Source of the DNA: Sphingobium boeckii
Lineage (GTDB): Bacteria > Pseudomonadota > Alphaproteobacteria > Sphingomonadales > Sphingomonadaceae
Reading direction: 5' to 3'
NCBI RefSeq assembly: GCF_014199215.1
Contig: NZ_JACIJC010000004.1
Span: 372,001 to 436,000 of the forward strand
Length of the DNA stretch: 64,000 bases
The position numbers and the translations under genes were made by a program. Positions 52,408-61,138 of this stretch are shown piece by piece. How positions within the stretch are numbered: the stretch's first letter is position 1; every line of letters begins with the position of its first letter. The notes beneath the pieces were generated by a model. The model was not told where the DNA came from. It saw only the letters and a program-made list of their open reading frames with translations, and made no database searches.

Positions 52408-52872
52408 ATGGGGAAGATAGCGCACGAAATCACGGCGGATGAGCCGACCGATTTGCGGCGCAATGCGTCTCTCAAGCTGTCGATCATCGCCCGGCAGTTG
52501 CGCGCGCATTTCGACCAGTCGGTGGTACGGCTCGGCGTCACCCGTTCCCAATGGACCGCGATCGCGGTCGTGGCGCGTCATCCCGGGATCACCCAACGCT
52601 CGATCGCCGACTTTCTGGAGGTCACCGAAGTCTCCGCCGGAAGGCTGATCGACCGGCTCTGTGCAGATGGCCTGGCCGAACGCCGGCCCAAGGATGATGA
52701 TCGCCGGGCGCATACGGTGTTCCTCACCGAAGCGGGTCAGGGGATCACCGTGCAATTGGGGGCAATTGCGCGCTCCAATGAGGATATCGCCTTTGCGGGC
52801 GTCGGGATGGACGATCTGGAACGCCTTAACGCGCTGCTCGACACGATTTCGGAGAATATCAGCAAATCCTGA
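52408..52872 (+). CDS. MarR family transcriptional regulator
   Basis: 154 residues from ATG 52408; the frame extends upstream but without family sequence. Winged helix: LGVTRSQWTAIAVVARHPGITQRSIADFLEVTEVSAGRLIDRL, with the wing KDDDRRAHTVFLTEAGQG holding the conserved D-R-R. Such regulators answer to phenolic or lipophilic ligands. Its targets may be the upstream thiolase or the small secreted protein downstream, whose promoter carries tandem repeats. Confidence 0.9.
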   Translation: MGKIAHEITADEPTDLRRNASLKLSIIARQLRAHFDQSVVRLGVTRSQWTAIAVVARHPGITQRSIADFLEVTEVSAGRLIDRLCADGLAERRPKDDDRRAHTVFLTEAGQGITVQLGAIARSNEDIAFAGVGMDDLERLNALLDTISENISKS

Positions 52873-52916
52873 GCGGAGGCCGTCGCTTCCAGCACCGGGA
52901 TTTGTTCAACATATGA

Positions 52917-52947
52917 AAAAGGGCCACCCGATGCGGGCGGCCCTTTT
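52917..52947. terminator. Strong bidirectional terminator
   Basis: AAAAGGGCC-A-CCCG-ATG-CGGG-C-GGCCCTTTT: near-perfect stem with A and T tracts on both sides. Lies between the marR gene (+) and the small secreted protein gene (-) and can end both transcripts. Confidence 0.9.
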
Positions 52948-52998
52948 CAATTCAATGCGCCAGGGCTTGGGCGAATGCCGCCAAGCCCTGTCACGATG

Positions 52999-53292
52999 TC
53001 ACCGGGCGGTCAGCAGCTCGCGCTTGGTCAGGCTGGTGCTCAGCTTGCCATCGGCAGCAGCCAGGCTGGACGCAGGCACGCTGACCATCTTGCCATTGAT
53101 GATGATCTGGGCGGAGCCATCCTGACCCACGCGATAAACAGCCGCCAGCCGTTCACCAGCCGGGCCGTAAAGCATCTTGCCCTTGAATTCGGTCGCGCTG
53201 GCGGCAGGGGCTGCCTGAGCCACAGCAGCGTGCGGTGCGATCGCGACGAGCGCGAGCGACAAGGGAAGAGCGATCTTGGCGAGGATGTGCAT
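52999..53292 (-). CDS. Small secreted protein of unknown function
   Basis: 97 residues; ATG 53292 has AAGAGG eight bases upstream. Signal peptide with cleavage near VAQAAPA (residue 26). The mature part (about 70 residues) is KMLYGPAGERLAAVYRVGQDGSAQIIINGKMVSVPASSLAAADGKLSTSLTK, a short beta-rich, PRC-barrel-like pattern. Periplasmic or surface location likely. A clear promoter with a double operator-like repeat precedes it and a strong terminator follows, so it is a monocistronic, regulated gene. Confidence 0.75.
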   Translation of the reverse strand: MHILAKIALPLSLALVAIAPHAAVAQAAPAASATEFKGKMLYGPAGERLAAVYRVGQDGSAQIIINGKMVSVPASSLAAADGKLSTSLTKRELLTAR

Positions 53293-53343
53293 TGGGGTGC
53301 CTCTTGAACAATGAATGATGTCACGAATAAGCGTGCTAACACT

Positions 53344-53382
53344 AACCTAGCTTAGTTGTTCAAAATGTCAAGCTAGCTTAGT
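53344..53382 (-). promoter_or_regulatory. Promoter with two direct operator-like repeats
   Basis: Reading the minus strand: ACTAAGCTAG at 53382-53373, then TTGACA (-35, 53371-53366), a 16-base spacer, and TAGGTT (-10, 53349-53344). A second ACTAAGCTAG at 53356-53347 overlaps the spacer and -10. Two identical ten-base sites 26 bases apart, bracketing the -35, indicate binding of a regulator, perhaps the MarR protein encoded next door. Confidence 0.6.
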
Positions 53383-53483
53383 ATATTTTTTTGCATGTGC
53401 GAACATAGCCGCGCGCAGCCATCTACCCGCGCGCGCGGCCCTGCGCGCAGCGTACTTCATCCTTCAGGAATTGCGGAATGCGT

Positions 53484-54275
53484 TCAGCGCGGTGGCATCC
53501 GGATAGCGCCATCGACCCGGATCGTCTGGGCGTTCAGATAGGTATTGCGCACCAATTCCATGGCCAGGCTGGCAAATTCATCGGGCTTTCCGAGCCGCTT
53601 GGGAAAGGGGACCGAATTGTTCAGCCCTTCCCACATCGCAGGGTTCATATCCTTGAAGCGCAGCATCGGGGGAGTCGCGAAGATCCCCGGCATGATCGAA
53701 TTGACTCGAATGCCCAAGTCCATGAGGTCACGGGCCATCGGCAGCACCAGTCCGTTGACACCGGCCTTCAGCGAGCCATAGGCCACCTGCCCCACCTGCC
53801 CATCCTGCGCTGCAGCACTGGACGTGAGCACGATCGTACCGCGCTCGCCATCCTCGAGCGGCCCCAGTCCGGCCATTCCCAGCGCCGCGATCGAGGCCAT
53901 GCGATAGCTCGCGACCAGCACGCCTTCGGCGGAAAATGCGTAGTCTTCTGTGGAAAAGCGCTTGAAGCCGCCGGTTTCCTTATCCTTGCCCACCGTCTTG
54001 CCGCCCTTGGCGACCACGGCGCAATGCACCAGGATGCGCTCCTGCCCATGAGCGGCGCGCGCCTTTTCGAAACCGGCCAACGCACTGTCTTCGGACATGA
54101 TATCGACCTTGCAGAACAACGCGCCGATTTCATCGGCGATTGTCTGGCCGCTTTCCTCATTCACATCGAAGATCGCGACTTTGACGCCGGCGTCGCAGAG
54201 CGCCCTCACGGTCGCCAATCCCAATCCCGAAGCCCCACCCGTGACCACGGCGGAGAGCGATGAGTCGATTTTCAC
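53484..54275 (-). CDS. Short-chain dehydrogenase, 3-hydroxyacyl-CoA dehydrogenase type 2-like
   Basis: 263 residues. TGGASGLG at 12-19, Asp37 (FDVN) for NAD(H), Ser in VLTSSAAAQDGQ, and Y-G-S-L-K (VAYGSLKAGVNG). The motifs and PMLRFKDMNPAMWEGLNNSVPFPKRLG match the HSD17B10-like 3-hydroxyacyl-CoA dehydrogenases, which also act on hydroxysteroids. The NNAG site is changed to HCAVVAKG. Likely oxidises a 3-hydroxyacyl-CoA of the pathway. It is divergent from a CoA-transferase gene. Confidence 0.9.
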   Translation of the reverse strand: MKIDSSLSAVVTGGASGLGLATVRALCDAGVKVAIFDVNEESGQTIADEIGALFCKVDIMSEDSALAGFEKARAAHGQERILVHCAVVAKGGKTVGKDKETGGFKRFSTEDYAFSAEGVLVASYRMASIAALGMAGLGPLEDGERGTIVLTSSAAAQDGQVGQVAYGSLKAGVNGLVLPMARDLMDLGIRVNSIMPGIFATPPMLRFKDMNPAMWEGLNNSVPFPKRLGKPDEFASLAMELVRNTYLNAQTIRVDGAIRMPPR

Positions 54276-54506
54276 AATGTTTCTCCCGAACCTTATAGGA
54301 TGCGGCTATCAGCACAGATGCCGCGCTTCTCAAGCGCCCGCCCACCCGCCGGGGATGGATATCGCCACGGCGTTAGGCATTCGCCGGTATCGTGCTAGCG
54401 ATAGCCAGACGCCCAAACCAACTTGGGGCTTGCGGCGTTGGCCCCAGCTTTTAGGCTTTAAGGCATAGGGTCGCGCCGTGCGACATGCGAGGGGATTTCG
54501 AAAATT

Positions 54507-55733
54507 ATGACCCAGGTCATGAAAGGGGTGCGCGTATTGGAAGTGGCGCAATTTACCTTTGTGCCCGCCGCCGGCGGCATATTGGCTGATTGGGGCGCGG
54601 ACGTCATCAAGGTGGAGCATCCCGTGCGCGGCGATACGCAGCGCGGCTTCCTCAACATGGGCGGCGTGACGCTTGATCCTTTGCGCCACACGCTATTCGA
54701 ACATCCAAACCGCGGCAAACGCAGCGTCGGCATCGATATTTCGACGCCAGAGGGCCAGGAAGTGCTCTATGAGCTGGCCAAGACCGCCGACGTGTTCCTG
54801 ACCAACTATCTGCCGCAGGTGCGCCAGAAGAACAAATTCGATGTCGAGCATATCCGCGCGGTCAATCCCAATATCGTTTACGCCCGCGGCAGCGCGCTGG
54901 GTAATAAGGGGCCGGAACGCGAAGTGGGTGGCTTTGACGGCACCTGTTTCTGGTCCAGAAGCGGCATCGCCCATGCCATGACACCGGCGGAATTGTCCGG
55001 CCCGCTGACCCAGGGCATCCCGGCCTTTGGCGATTCGATCGGCGGCATGTTCATCGCTGGCGGGATCGCCGGCGCACTGCTGCACCGCGAAAAGACCGGT
55101 GAAGGCGTTGAGATGGACGTATCGCTGCTCAGCGCCGCCTGGTGGGCGTCGGGCACGTTGGTGTCCCAGGTCATGGAGACCGACATCCTCACGCGAAACG
55201 GGATGCCCAGTTCGGGCGGGTCATTGCGCAACCCCTTCATGGGCAATTTCCAGACCGCCGACGGCGGCACGATCAATCTGTGCATGGTCAGCCCCACCGG
55301 CCTGATCCGCGATACCTTCGAGCATGTCGGCGTGCCCCAAGCCGCGGACGATCCGCGCTTCGCCGACGTGCTGCTGTTGATCGAAAATGCAGGCGCTGCG
55401 AGCGACATTCTGGTCAAGGCCTTCGCATCAAAGCCCTTCGCTTACTGGCGCGATCATCTGAAGACGATGAAGGGGCAATGGGCACCCATTCAGAGCTTCC
55501 GGGATCTGCTGACCGATGAGCAGGCGCTGGCCAATGACATGATCATCGAAGTGGAAGGCGCTGATGGCGGCAAGCCGCTTCGGCTGGTGCGCGGCCCGGT
55601 CCAATATGACGGACAGCCACTGGAAACCACGCGCTCGCCCCAGGCATCCGAACATACCGAACTGGTGCTGATGGAGCTTGGGCTTGAGTGGGACCGGATC
55701 GAAGCGCTAAAGGCCAAGGGCGCGATCGCCTGA
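54507..55733 (+). CDS. Family III (CaiB/BaiF) CoA-transferase
   Basis: 408 residues. Core MKGVRVLEVAQFTFVPAAGG, WGADVIKVEHP, and catalytic D176 in IPAFGDSIGGMF. C-terminal half complete. First of a plus-strand operon with a 96-residue protein, an acyl-CoA synthetase, a permuted CoA-transferase and an amidohydrolase. The gap upstream (231 bases) has a TATCG-N6-CGATA pair at 54388-54403. Activates a carboxylic acid by CoA exchange. Confidence 0.9.
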   Translation: MTQVMKGVRVLEVAQFTFVPAAGGILADWGADVIKVEHPVRGDTQRGFLNMGGVTLDPLRHTLFEHPNRGKRSVGIDISTPEGQEVLYELAKTADVFLTNYLPQVRQKNKFDVEHIRAVNPNIVYARGSALGNKGPEREVGGFDGTCFWSRSGIAHAMTPAELSGPLTQGIPAFGDSIGGMFIAGGIAGALLHREKTGEGVEMDVSLLSAAWWASGTLVSQVMETDILTRNGMPSSGGSLRNPFMGNFQTADGGTINLCMVSPTGLIRDTFEHVGVPQAADDPRFADVLLLIENAGAASDILVKAFASKPFAYWRDHLKTMKGQWAPIQSFRDLLTDEQALANDMIIEVEGADGGKPLRLVRGPVQYDGQPLETTRSPQASEHTELVLMELGLEWDRIEALKAKGAIA

Positions 55734-55752
55734 GGGCCGGAAGGAACACAGC

Positions 55753-56043
55753 ATGAAACCGGGAACGAAACTGAAAAGCGCGGTATGCGATACCGAGGTG
55801 ATGATCATCCGCTGCGGCGAGGGCGCGATCGAATGCGGTGGCGCGCCAATGGGGGATGCAAAGCCTGAGACGCTAGGCACGCCAAGCGCGGATCATGCCA
55901 ATGGCACGCTGATGGGCAAGCGTTATGTCGATGCCGCGGGCGCATTCGAGCTGCTGTGCGTGAAGCCCGGCAAGGGTTCGCTCTCCGTGAGCGGGGCTGC
56001 GCTTTCCACCAAGGATGCCAAGCCGCTTCCGGCTTCGGATTGA
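55753..56043 (+). CDS. Small soluble protein of unknown function
   Basis: 96 residues; GGAAGGAA precedes ATG 55753. Three Cys (two close in VMIIRCGEGAIECGG), Gly-rich, with no signal or membrane segment. CDTEVMIIRCGEGAIECGGAPM looks like a compact beta-rich module. Held between a CoA-transferase and a CoA-ligase with 10-20 base gaps, so co-expressed with them. I do not know its function; a partner or scaffold for the ligase is one thought. Confidence 0.7.
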   Translation: MKPGTKLKSAVCDTEVMIIRCGEGAIECGGAPMGDAKPETLGTPSADHANGTLMGKRYVDAAGAFELLCVKPGKGSLSVSGAALSTKDAKPLPASD

Positions 56044-56053
56044 TCCGCAACCG

Positions 56054-57550
56054 ATGAACATCGCCTTGTTTCTTGAAATGGCCGCCGAGGCCGCGCCCGA
56101 TCGCATCGGGGTGGTGTGCGACGGCCGGCGATGGACCTATGCCGAATTGCTGGGGGGGGCGCGCGGTGCCGCCGCCCTGATCCGGGAGAGCGGGTGCACG
56201 CATGTCGCTCTGCTTGATGAAAGCAGCGAAGCGGCGGCGATGGCGCTGTTCGGCGCGGCGCTGGCGGGCGTGCCCTATGTGCCCCTCAATTATCGTCTGG
56301 CCGACGCCGATCTGGCCGCGCTGCTGGATCGGATCACACCGGCGCTGATCGTGGGCGACGTGGACCGGGTGGCGCGCCTTTATCCATCAGAGGCCAACAC
56401 GCTTTACAGCCGCGCCGATTTCGTGACGGCGGCGCTCGCGCGCAGCGCGGATGCGCCCGCCGAGGGCGAAGACGGCGAGGGCATCGCGATCCAGCTTTTC
56501 ACCAGCGGCACGACGGCTGCGCCCAAGGCGGCGATCCTGCGGCACGCCAATCTGGTATCCTACATTCTCGGCACGGTGGAATTCGCGTCGGCGCCGGAAG
56601 AAGACGCCGCGCTGGTGAGCGTGCCGCCCTATCATATCGCGGGCATTGCCGCGCTGCTCAGCTCCATTTATGCGTTGCGCCGCATCCTGCTGCTGCCTGC
56701 CTTCGATCCCAAGGCCTGGCTCGATCTCGCGGCGGCGGAAAAGGCGAGCAACGCCTTTGTGGTGCCGACCATGCTTTCCCGCATCATCGACACGATGGAC
56801 AAGGGTCATGCGCCCGATCTCTCCTCATTGCGCTCCTTTGCCTATGGCGGTGGCAAGATGCCGCTGGAACTGATCCATCATGCGCTGGATCTGTTTCCGG
56901 AAACGGGGTTCACCAATGCCTATGGCCTGACAGAAACCAGCTCGACGATCGCGCTGCTCGGGCCGGATGAGCACCGCGCCGCTCATGCCTCGAACGATCC
57001 CGCGGTCAGCGCCCGGCTCGCTTCGGTCGGCCGTCCATTGCCCACTGTGGAAATCGAGATCCGGGACGAGGATGGTCATGTCTTGCCCGCCGGCGAGCAG
57101 GGCGAAATCTATGTGCGCGGTGAGCAGGTTTCCGGCGAATATCGCGAACGCAGCGCGTTGAATGCCGAAGGCTGGTTTCCCACGCGCGATGCCGGCTGGA
57201 TCGACGAGGAGGGTTATCTGTTCCTGTCCGGCCGGGCTGACGATGTGATCGTGCGCGGCGGCGAGAATATCTCGCCCGGCGAAATCGAGGATGTGGTGCT
57301 TGCGCATCCCGCCATCGCCGACGCCGCCGCGGTGGCCATTCCCTCGCTGGAATGGGGCGAGGCGGTCGGGCTGATCGTCGTCATCCGCGAAGGCCATGAA
57401 CGGCCTGGCGACGATGAACTGAACGCGCTTGTCCGCGCGCGCCTGCGCTCGTCGCGCGTGCCGGAGAAATTGCTGTTTGCCGATACGCTGCCGTATAATG
57501 AGATGGGCAAACTCCTCCGGCGTGAGATCAAGAAGCTGTTTGCCGCGTAA
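56054..57550 (+). CDS. Acyl-CoA synthetase (AMP-binding)
   Basis: 498 residues from ATG 56054. ATP/AMP-binding motifs: LFTSGTTAAPKAA at 149-160, GLTETSSTIAL, TRDAGWIDEEGYLFLSGRADD and GGENISPGEIED, and the late Lys in EMGKLLRREIKK. It makes an acyl-adenylate and then the CoA thioester, in the cytoplasm. The substrate pocket cannot be read. Nine bases after the small protein gene. Confidence 0.92.
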   Translation: MNIALFLEMAAEAAPDRIGVVCDGRRWTYAELLGGARGAAALIRESGCTHVALLDESSEAAAMALFGAALAGVPYVPLNYRLADADLAALLDRITPALIVGDVDRVARLYPSEANTLYSRADFVTAALARSADAPAEGEDGEGIAIQLFTSGTTAAPKAAILRHANLVSYILGTVEFASAPEEDAALVSVPPYHIAGIAALLSSIYALRRILLLPAFDPKAWLDLAAAEKASNAFVVPTMLSRIIDTMDKGHAPDLSSLRSFAYGGGKMPLELIHHALDLFPETGFTNAYGLTETSSTIALLGPDEHRAAHASNDPAVSARLASVGRPLPTVEIEIRDEDGHVLPAGEQGEIYVRGEQVSGEYRERSALNAEGWFPTRDAGWIDEEGYLFLSGRADDVIVRGGENISPGEIEDVVLAHPAIADAAAVAIPSLEWGEAVGLIVVIREGHERPGDDELNALVRARLRSSRVPEKLLFADTLPYNEMGKLLRREIKKLFAA

Positions 57551-57551
57551 G

Positions 57552-58715
57552 GTGACCCCGCCATTCGCCATTCCCCTGTCCGGCTGGGCGGATGCGCAAT
57601 TGGCGGCGATGGCAGCATTCACCACATCCTCCAGGCTCACAGCGGTGTCGGGCACGATGCTGCTGGGCGAACGCGCCGCGCTTAATGGTTTCGTCATCCC
57701 TGGACGCCATTCCTGTGGCGGCGGCTGCCGCCTCTTCGATACGCGGGACGCGCCGGTCGCGCTCACGCTGGCCCGGCCTGACGACCGCACGCTGCTGCCC
57801 GCGCTGTTCGGAGACGCCTCGGTCGATCCTGATGACAATGGCGATATCGCTCAACGATTACGCCGCGAAAGCGCCGCCGATATCGTCGCGCGCGGACGGG
57901 TGCTTGGTCTTGCCATGGCAGCGCTGGACGAACATCCCGTCAGCCCCGCCGCCACAATCACGGCCCAGGGACTCCCGGCCGCGCCCGCAACCGGTCTACC
58001 GCTGGTGATCGACCTTTCCGCCCTCTGGGCCGGGCCGCTGGCGGCGCATCTGCTCGACATGAGCGGCGCGCAGGTGATCAAGGTCGAAAGCGTCAACCGC
58101 CCCGATCGGATGCGCCAGGGCGATCCGGCGCTATTTGCGCGGTTGAATCAGGACAAGGCGAATGTCGCGCTGGATCTGCGCCAATCCGCTGATCGGGACG
58201 CGCTGATCGCGCTCATCCGGCGCGCGGACATTGTGATAGAGGCGGCCCGCCCCCGCGCTCTGCTGCAACTCGGCATCGATGCCGATCGGTTGGTGACGGA
58301 AACGCCGGGATTGGTGTGGGTCACGATCACGGGCCATGGCGCTGCGGGTGACGCCGCCCAATGGATCGGGTTTGGCGATGATTGCAGCGTGGGGGGTGGC
58401 TTGAGCGCCGCATTGCACACAGCCACCGGCGCGACCGGTTTTGGCGGGGACGCCTGCGCCGATCCGCTGACCGGCATTTACGCCGCGCGCGCCGCGCTCA
58501 CACAGCGTACACGCGGCGTGGGCGCGCGGCTGATTCTCTCGATGAGCGGGATCGTCGCCGAAGCGCTGTCGAACGAGGGTGAAGAAACTCTTCAGGCGAT
58601 GCTGATCCATTGGGCGGCATCGGTCGGCCAGCCGTTTCCCGCCGTCCCCGGGCGGATCGCAGGATCGGTCGCCGCGCTCGGCGCTGACACTGCCGCGTGG
58701 CTGGCGTCATGCTGA
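57552..58715 (+). CDS. CoA-transferase of CaiB type with swapped (permuted) domain order
   Basis: 388 residues from GTG 57552; a TTG at 57540 is an alternative. Residues about 150-330 hold the canonical N-terminal core LVIDLSALWAGPLAAHLLDM, GAQVIKVESVNRPD, with catalytic D304 in CADPLTGIYAA. The part usually at the C-terminus appears instead ahead of it (CRLFDTRDAPVALTLARPDD, residues 59-78), so the domains are in reverse order. Overlaps the amidohydrolase gene by seven bases. Confidence 0.85.
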   Translation: MTPPFAIPLSGWADAQLAAMAAFTTSSRLTAVSGTMLLGERAALNGFVIPGRHSCGGGCRLFDTRDAPVALTLARPDDRTLLPALFGDASVDPDDNGDIAQRLRRESAADIVARGRVLGLAMAALDEHPVSPAATITAQGLPAAPATGLPLVIDLSALWAGPLAAHLLDMSGAQVIKVESVNRPDRMRQGDPALFARLNQDKANVALDLRQSADRDALIALIRRADIVIEAARPRALLQLGIDADRLVTETPGLVWVTITGHGAAGDAAQWIGFGDDCSVGGGLSAALHTATGATGFGGDACADPLTGIYAARAALTQRTRGVGARLILSMSGIVAEALSNEGEETLQAMLIHWAASVGQPFPAVPGRIAGSVAALGADTAAWLASC

Positions 58716-60103
58716 TCCGCAACGCCGAAATCTGGCGGCAGGGTATCGCCGATATACGGATCGCGTCTGGCTCAATCGCCGAGATCGGGCATTTGTCACC
58801 GCTGGATGGCGAGGATGTCCGCGACGCCCATGGCGGGCTGCTGCTGCCCGGCCTGCATGATCATCATATCCATATGGCCGCGCTGGCCGTCGCCAAGGCC
58901 TCAGTTCCGTGCGGTCCGCCGGATGTCACGGATGAGGCGGGACTGGCCCGGGCGCTGGCGCAGCCGGGCGCGGCATGGCTGCGCGGGATCGGCTATCATG
59001 AGAGCGTCGCGGGGATGCCGGACGTCGCCTTGCTCGATCGCCTGGCACCGCATCGCCCCATTCGCATCCAGCATCGTTCGGGGCGGATGTGGTTTCTCAA
59101 CAGCCTGGCGCTGGATCGGTTGCTCGAAAGCGCCGCACCGCCAGCCGGGCTGGAGCGCGAAGGCGGCCGATGGACGGGCCGGCTGTTCGATGAAGACCGC
59201 TGGCTGCGCGAGGCTTTGGGAAGCAGTCCCCCCGCCTTTGCCGCCATTGGCGCAGAACTGGCGGCGATGGGCGTCACCGGCATCACGGATATGTCGCCCG
59301 CCAATGACGCGATCATGGCTGCGCATTTCGCCCGGGAGCAGGCATCCGGCCACCTGCCTCAGCTTACGGTTTTGGCAGGCACGCTGGCGCTGGCGGACGC
59401 GGGATTCAGCAACACCCTGCGCCTCGGTCCTGCCAAGCTGCATCTTCATGAAAACGCGCTGCCCGATTTTGACGAAACCGCGGGCTTCCTGAGCGCGGCA
59501 CATGCGCAGGACCGTGCCACCGCCATTCATTGCACCACAGAAACCGAACTGGTCTTCGCGCTCGCCGCGCTCGAAGCCGCCGGGCCGCGACCGGGCGACC
59601 GGATCGAACATGCCGGCGTCGCGCCTGATACGCTGGTGGAGGAGATGGCGCGGATGGCGGTTCAAGTGGTCACCCAGCCGCATTTCATCGCCGAGCGCGG
59701 CGATCATTATCTGCGCGATGTGGAGCCACGCGATCACGCCTTGCTCTATCGGCTGGGCGCGTTGCGGCGCGCGGGGCTGACCGTGGCCGCGGGCAGCGAC
59801 GCGCCTTATGGCACGCATGATCCCTGGGCCGCCATGCGCGCGGCGATCACGCGACGCACCGGCGCAGGCGTGGTGGTCGGCCTGGATGAAGCGCTGACCC
59901 CGGAAGCCGCGCTGGCACTCTATCTCGGCGATCCGCTGGATTTGACGGTGGAGCGCCGCATCGCGCCGGGCGCACCAGCCCACCTCTGTCTGCTTGACCG
60001 AACGTGGGCAGCGGCGCGGACACGCTTGCGGGCAGAGGATGTCCGCCTGACTTTCATCGCCGGCTCAATCGTCCACGATCGCGTCGATCAATCCCCAATC
60101 TAG
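58709..60103 (+). CDS. Amidohydrolase family 3 (YtcJ-like)
   Basis: 464 residues from ATG 58709, overlapping the previous gene by seven bases. Metal site HDHHIHM at 50-56, further GIGYHESVAG, a late His (IHCTTETELVF, RIEHAGV) and AAGSDAPYGTHDPW with the final metal-ligand Asp. Typical family size 450-550. Hydrolyses a C-N or C-O bond in a ring or amide. In this operon it may open a lactone, lactam or similar ring. Its last 39 bases overlap the end of the crotonase gene on the other strand. Confidence 0.88.
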   Translation: MLIRNAEIWRQGIADIRIASGSIAEIGHLSPLDGEDVRDAHGGLLLPGLHDHHIHMAALAVAKASVPCGPPDVTDEAGLARALAQPGAAWLRGIGYHESVAGMPDVALLDRLAPHRPIRIQHRSGRMWFLNSLALDRLLESAAPPAGLEREGGRWTGRLFDEDRWLREALGSSPPAFAAIGAELAAMGVTGITDMSPANDAIMAAHFAREQASGHLPQLTVLAGTLALADAGFSNTLRLGPAKLHLHENALPDFDETAGFLSAAHAQDRATAIHCTTETELVFALAALEAAGPRPGDRIEHAGVAPDTLVEEMARMAVQVVTQPHFIAERGDHYLRDVEPRDHALLYRLGALRRAGLTVAAGSDAPYGTHDPWAAMRAAITRRTGAGVVVGLDEALTPEAALALYLGDPLDLTVERRIAPGAPAHLCLLDRTWAAARTRLRAEDVRLTFIAGSIVHDRVDQSPI

Positions 60104-60994
60104 TGCGATCCGGGCATTAATCCGCTTGCCCGACAGCATCATCAGCGCCGCGCGCTGCCGGCCGATCCGGCGGGACAGCGAGACGCAGCCCCCCGCCCCG
60201 GGGATCACCCCCATGGCAAGCTCGGGCAGATGGAACCAGGCCGTGGGGCTCGCCGTGATCCGCCGCCCGAAAGCCGCCATTTCCAGACCGGATCCCACGC
60301 AGCCCCCCTGCACATGCACTTCGAGCTTGTGGCAGCAGCGCGCCATCACATGTGCGGGCAGCGTCTGCATCCTTATCGCATGGGCGGTGGCAGGATCGCG
60401 CGTGGTGCCGAATTCGGAGAGATCGGCCCCCAATGAAAATGTCTTCCCCGCGCCGCGCAGCGTGATCCGCTCGATCTCCGGATCCAGCGCGGCCAGTTCG
60501 AACGCTTCGCGCAGCCCATCGCGCATGATGCGGTCTATCGCATTATGCGCCGCCGCCCGGTCGAGACGGATATCGAGCACCTTTTCCCTCCGCTCCATCA
60601 CCACCCGCCCCGGTGGTGCCGTGGAAGCAACCGTCTGCGCAGCCAGCCATTGGGCATGGCCATCGCTCCCTTGCAGCAGCCCATAGGCCATGGATTCCGC
60701 CACCAGCGCAGCCTGCAACTCCATTCCCTCAATCAGGCGCAGCAATTGCACCAGCACCGCCGCGGCCGCGGGCTGATCCCGGACCGCTTCCAGTATCGCC
60801 TCCAGCGTGACGGGCGCTTCGATGAGTGCATCCATCTGCCAAGCGATCGGATGAAGGGGATCGCCGATACCGATCAGCGGGAAGGGCGGCAGCGCAAGCG
60901 TCGCGCCCTCATCGCGCGCAGCATCCAGATCGATCACGCCGATCGGCATGGCATCCCCGGACCAGGGGAGCAGAAGATCGCGGGGATCAATCAT
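60065..60994 (-). CDS. Crotonase with an N-terminal extension
   Basis: 309 residues from ATG 60994; a longer frame to 61879 overlaps the divergent synthetase and is rejected. Crotonase core from about residue 130: EKVLDIRLDRAAAHNAIDR, FSLGADLSEFG, GGCVGSGLEMAAFG and LPELAMGVIPGAGG, with Glu at a hydratase-like site. The first 120 residues form an extra domain (LIEGMELQAALVAESMAYGLLQG). The size is above the usual 260. It could hydrate, isomerise or, like dihydroxyphenylacetyl-CoA oxygenases, use a different reaction. Confidence 0.82.
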   Translation of the reverse strand: MIDPRDLLLPWSGDAMPIGVIDLDAARDEGATLALPPFPLIGIGDPLHPIAWQMDALIEAPVTLEAILEAVRDQPAAAAVLVQLLRLIEGMELQAALVAESMAYGLLQGSDGHAQWLAAQTVASTAPPGRVVMERREKVLDIRLDRAAAHNAIDRIMRDGLREAFELAALDPEIERITLRGAGKTFSLGADLSEFGTTRDPATAHAIRMQTLPAHVMARCCHKLEVHVQGGCVGSGLEMAAFGRRITASPTAWFHLPELAMGVIPGAGGCVSLSRRIGRQRAALMMLSGKRINARIALDWGLIDAIVDD

Positions 60995-61138
60995 GAAAGG
61001 CGCTATCGTCACGCGGCGCAGACTAGAGGCGTCGGCACCGCCGTCAAACGTCTGGAAGCGCAAACATCGCTGCGGCGTTGCGGGCTTTCTGGCGTTCCGG
61101 GCTACCCTCCGGCAGAGGTTCGTGAAGGGAGAATGGCG

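Noticed and set aside
54388-54403. TATCG-N6-CGATA as an operator
   Set aside because: Five-base arms in a 231-base gap are expected by chance often enough.
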